Assembly (NCBI RefSeq): GCF_900141855.1
Contig: NZ_FQYU01000006.1
Span: 211,869-275,868, forward strand
Reading direction: 5' to 3'
Source: Pseudozobellia thermophila
Lineage (GTDB): Bacteria; Bacteroidota; Bacteroidia; Flavobacteriales; Flavobacteriaceae
DNA length: 64,000 nucleotides
Made by a program: the position numbers and the translations under genes. Below the pieces are notes generated by a model, which did no database searches, was not told the origin of the DNA, and saw nothing but the letters and a program-made list of their open reading frames with translations. Below, one piece after another: positions 63,361-64,000 of the stretch. The stretch's first letter is position 1. Each line of letters opens with the position of its first letter.

Positions 63361-64000
63361 TTGAAAAAAAAATACCACAAACTATTTTATTCTCTGGTTT
63401 TTGTCGCCGTCATGTTTGCCTGCACCAAGGACGTTGGGCTTTTGACCGAGGTTGAGTTCGTACTGTCGGGCGAGAACACGGAGGCGGGTCATGTGGGCGA
63501 ATCGCTGCCCACGACCTTGGCCGTGGTGCCCGAGGAGGTGATGGATGACTATACCTATACCTTCAGCTATTCTGTGGAATCGGGCGCGGGCCATTTCGAG
63601 GACGGCCAGGGGGAGGTGCTTGAGTCGGGGAAGCCCTATGCCCTTGACGGGCTTGTCAAGGGACTGGTCTATATCGGGTCCGAGGAGGGGGACCATAGGG
63701 TACGCTTCGTGGCCGAGGACCCCTACGGTTTCACCGAGGAGCTCGAACTGGGCTATGAGTTGACCGAGGTCCCGGCGACATGGACGGCCACCGTTTCTGG
63801 GACCGAGGTGCTTGTCGGCACGGGCACGGGCGTTACGGTGACCTTGGCTGCCGGCACGGCCGATACGACCTACGAGCGGAGCTACCGTATAGCCGAAGGC
63901 TCGGGCGGGCTGACCGAGGTTGACGGCGGCGGGGTGGAGCTCGACGGTTACGTGGATATCGTACCTGGCAGCTACCAATATGTCTTTACGGGGGATACGC
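63361..64000 (+). CDS. TraQ-like repeat lipoprotein, partial at right edge
   Basis: The frame is open from the TTG at 63361 to the end of the window (213 codons seen). The N-terminus KKKYHKLFYSLVFVAVMFAC is a signal with lipobox VMFAC (Cys21), so it is a lipoprotein. From about residue 31 the sequence has beta-rich units with the pattern GDHRVRFVAEDPYGFTEELELGYEL and, about 90-100 residues later, similar stretches (ATVSGTEVLVGTGTGVTVTL, SYRIAEGSGGLTEVDG), suggesting repeated immunoglobulin-like units. Bacteroidota TraQ (DUF3872) proteins and large adhesin-like proteins built from such domains share this look. It is GC-rich compared with its neighbours. It is longer than a usual TraQ (about 150 residues). 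An ATG at 63412 would remove the signal and is unlikely. Confidence 0.65.
   Translation, partial: MKKKYHKLFYSLVFVAVMFACTKDVGLLTEVEFVLSGENTEAGHVGESLPTTLAVVPEEVMDDYTYTFSYSVESGAGHFEDGQGEVLESGKPYALDGLVKGLVYIGSEEGDHRVRFVAEDPYGFTEELELGYELTEVPATWTATVSGTEVLVGTGTGVTVTLAAGTADTTYERSYRIAEGSGGLTEVDGGGVELDGYVDIVPGSYQYVFTGDT

Noticed and set aside
63382..63978. Minus-strand frame opposite the traQ-like gene
   Set aside because: The plus-strand frame has a signal peptide, lipobox and repeated units and is coupled to traO; the minus frame is a GC-rich shadow.
1..64000. CRISPR arrays, tRNA or rRNA genes and insertion-sequence transposases
   Set aside because: I saw no regularly spaced repeats, cloverleaf-like genes, rRNA sequence or transposase motifs anywhere in the window; a dedicated search could still find small ones.

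Overview
The window looks like a chromosome segment of a marine Flavobacteriaceae bacterium (Bacteroidota), of the Zobellia/Maribacter/Arenibacter type. This is inferred from gene content: three SusC/SusD outer-membrane glycan uptake pairs whose SusC carry N-terminal signalling domains, each with its own ECF sigma factor and FecR anti-sigma factor; seven S1-family sulfatases, the hallmark of algal sulfated polysaccharide use; Bacteroidota-type lipoproteins; and Bacteroidota-type conjugation genes (traN, traO, traQ-like). No rRNA, tRNA or CRISPR array was seen.

Layout. 1-5.6 kb is the end of an exopolysaccharide/capsule cluster: a glycosyltransferase C-terminus, an FAD-dependent oxidoreductase, a GT4 glycosyltransferase and a Wzc-like tyrosine autokinase. 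5.6-8.1 kb is a KefF/KefC-type potassium efflux pair closed by a strong hairpin terminator. 8.2-25.5 kb is polysaccharide utilization locus (PUL) module 1. On the minus strand it has sigma, FecR, SusC and SusD; on the plus strand it has GH43, two sulfatases, a divergent GH97, a DUF6786-like lipoprotein and a GH117/GH43-like hydrolase; a PQQ-type sugar dehydrogenase lies on the minus strand. 25.7-28.0 kb is a small stress/detoxification cluster (FrnE-like, EthD-like, AhpD-like, TetR) with two matching candidate operators.

28.1-47.5 kb is PUL module 2: a TRAP transporter (DctP-DctQ-DctM, all with 4-bp overlaps) downstream of an ECF sigma factor, then divergently FecR, SusC, SusD, three sulfatases, two paralogous FAD-dependent oxidoreductases and a CstA-family permease. 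47.5-50.8 kb is an unrelated two-gene operon on the minus strand: a membrane-anchored NB-ARC/STAND ATPase with a TPR C-terminus, overlapping by 4 bp a gamma-glutamylcyclotransferase-fold protein. 51.2-61.2 kb is PUL module 3: sigma, FecR, SusC, SusD and two sulfatases, ending at a terminator. 61.2-64 kb holds a decayed gene and a traN-traO-traQ-like module. The last gene runs off the window and starts directly after an 11-C homopolymer.

How the genes fit together (inference). SusC binds a glycan and signals through its STN domain to FecR, which releases the cognate ECF sigma factor to induce the module. SusD/SusC import oligosaccharides, the sulfatases strip sulfate in the periplasm or at the cell surface, and GH43, GH97 and GH117-like enzymes cut the sugars. 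The oxidoreductases, sugar dehydrogenase, TRAP transporter and CstA permease would handle released, possibly oxidized, monomers. Modules 2 and 3 contain no recognizable backbone-cleaving enzyme, so they probably act on small sulfated glycans or cooperate with enzymes elsewhere. The strongest candidates for something new are the STAND-cyclotransferase operon and the tra-like module with the homopolymer-preceded repeat protein.
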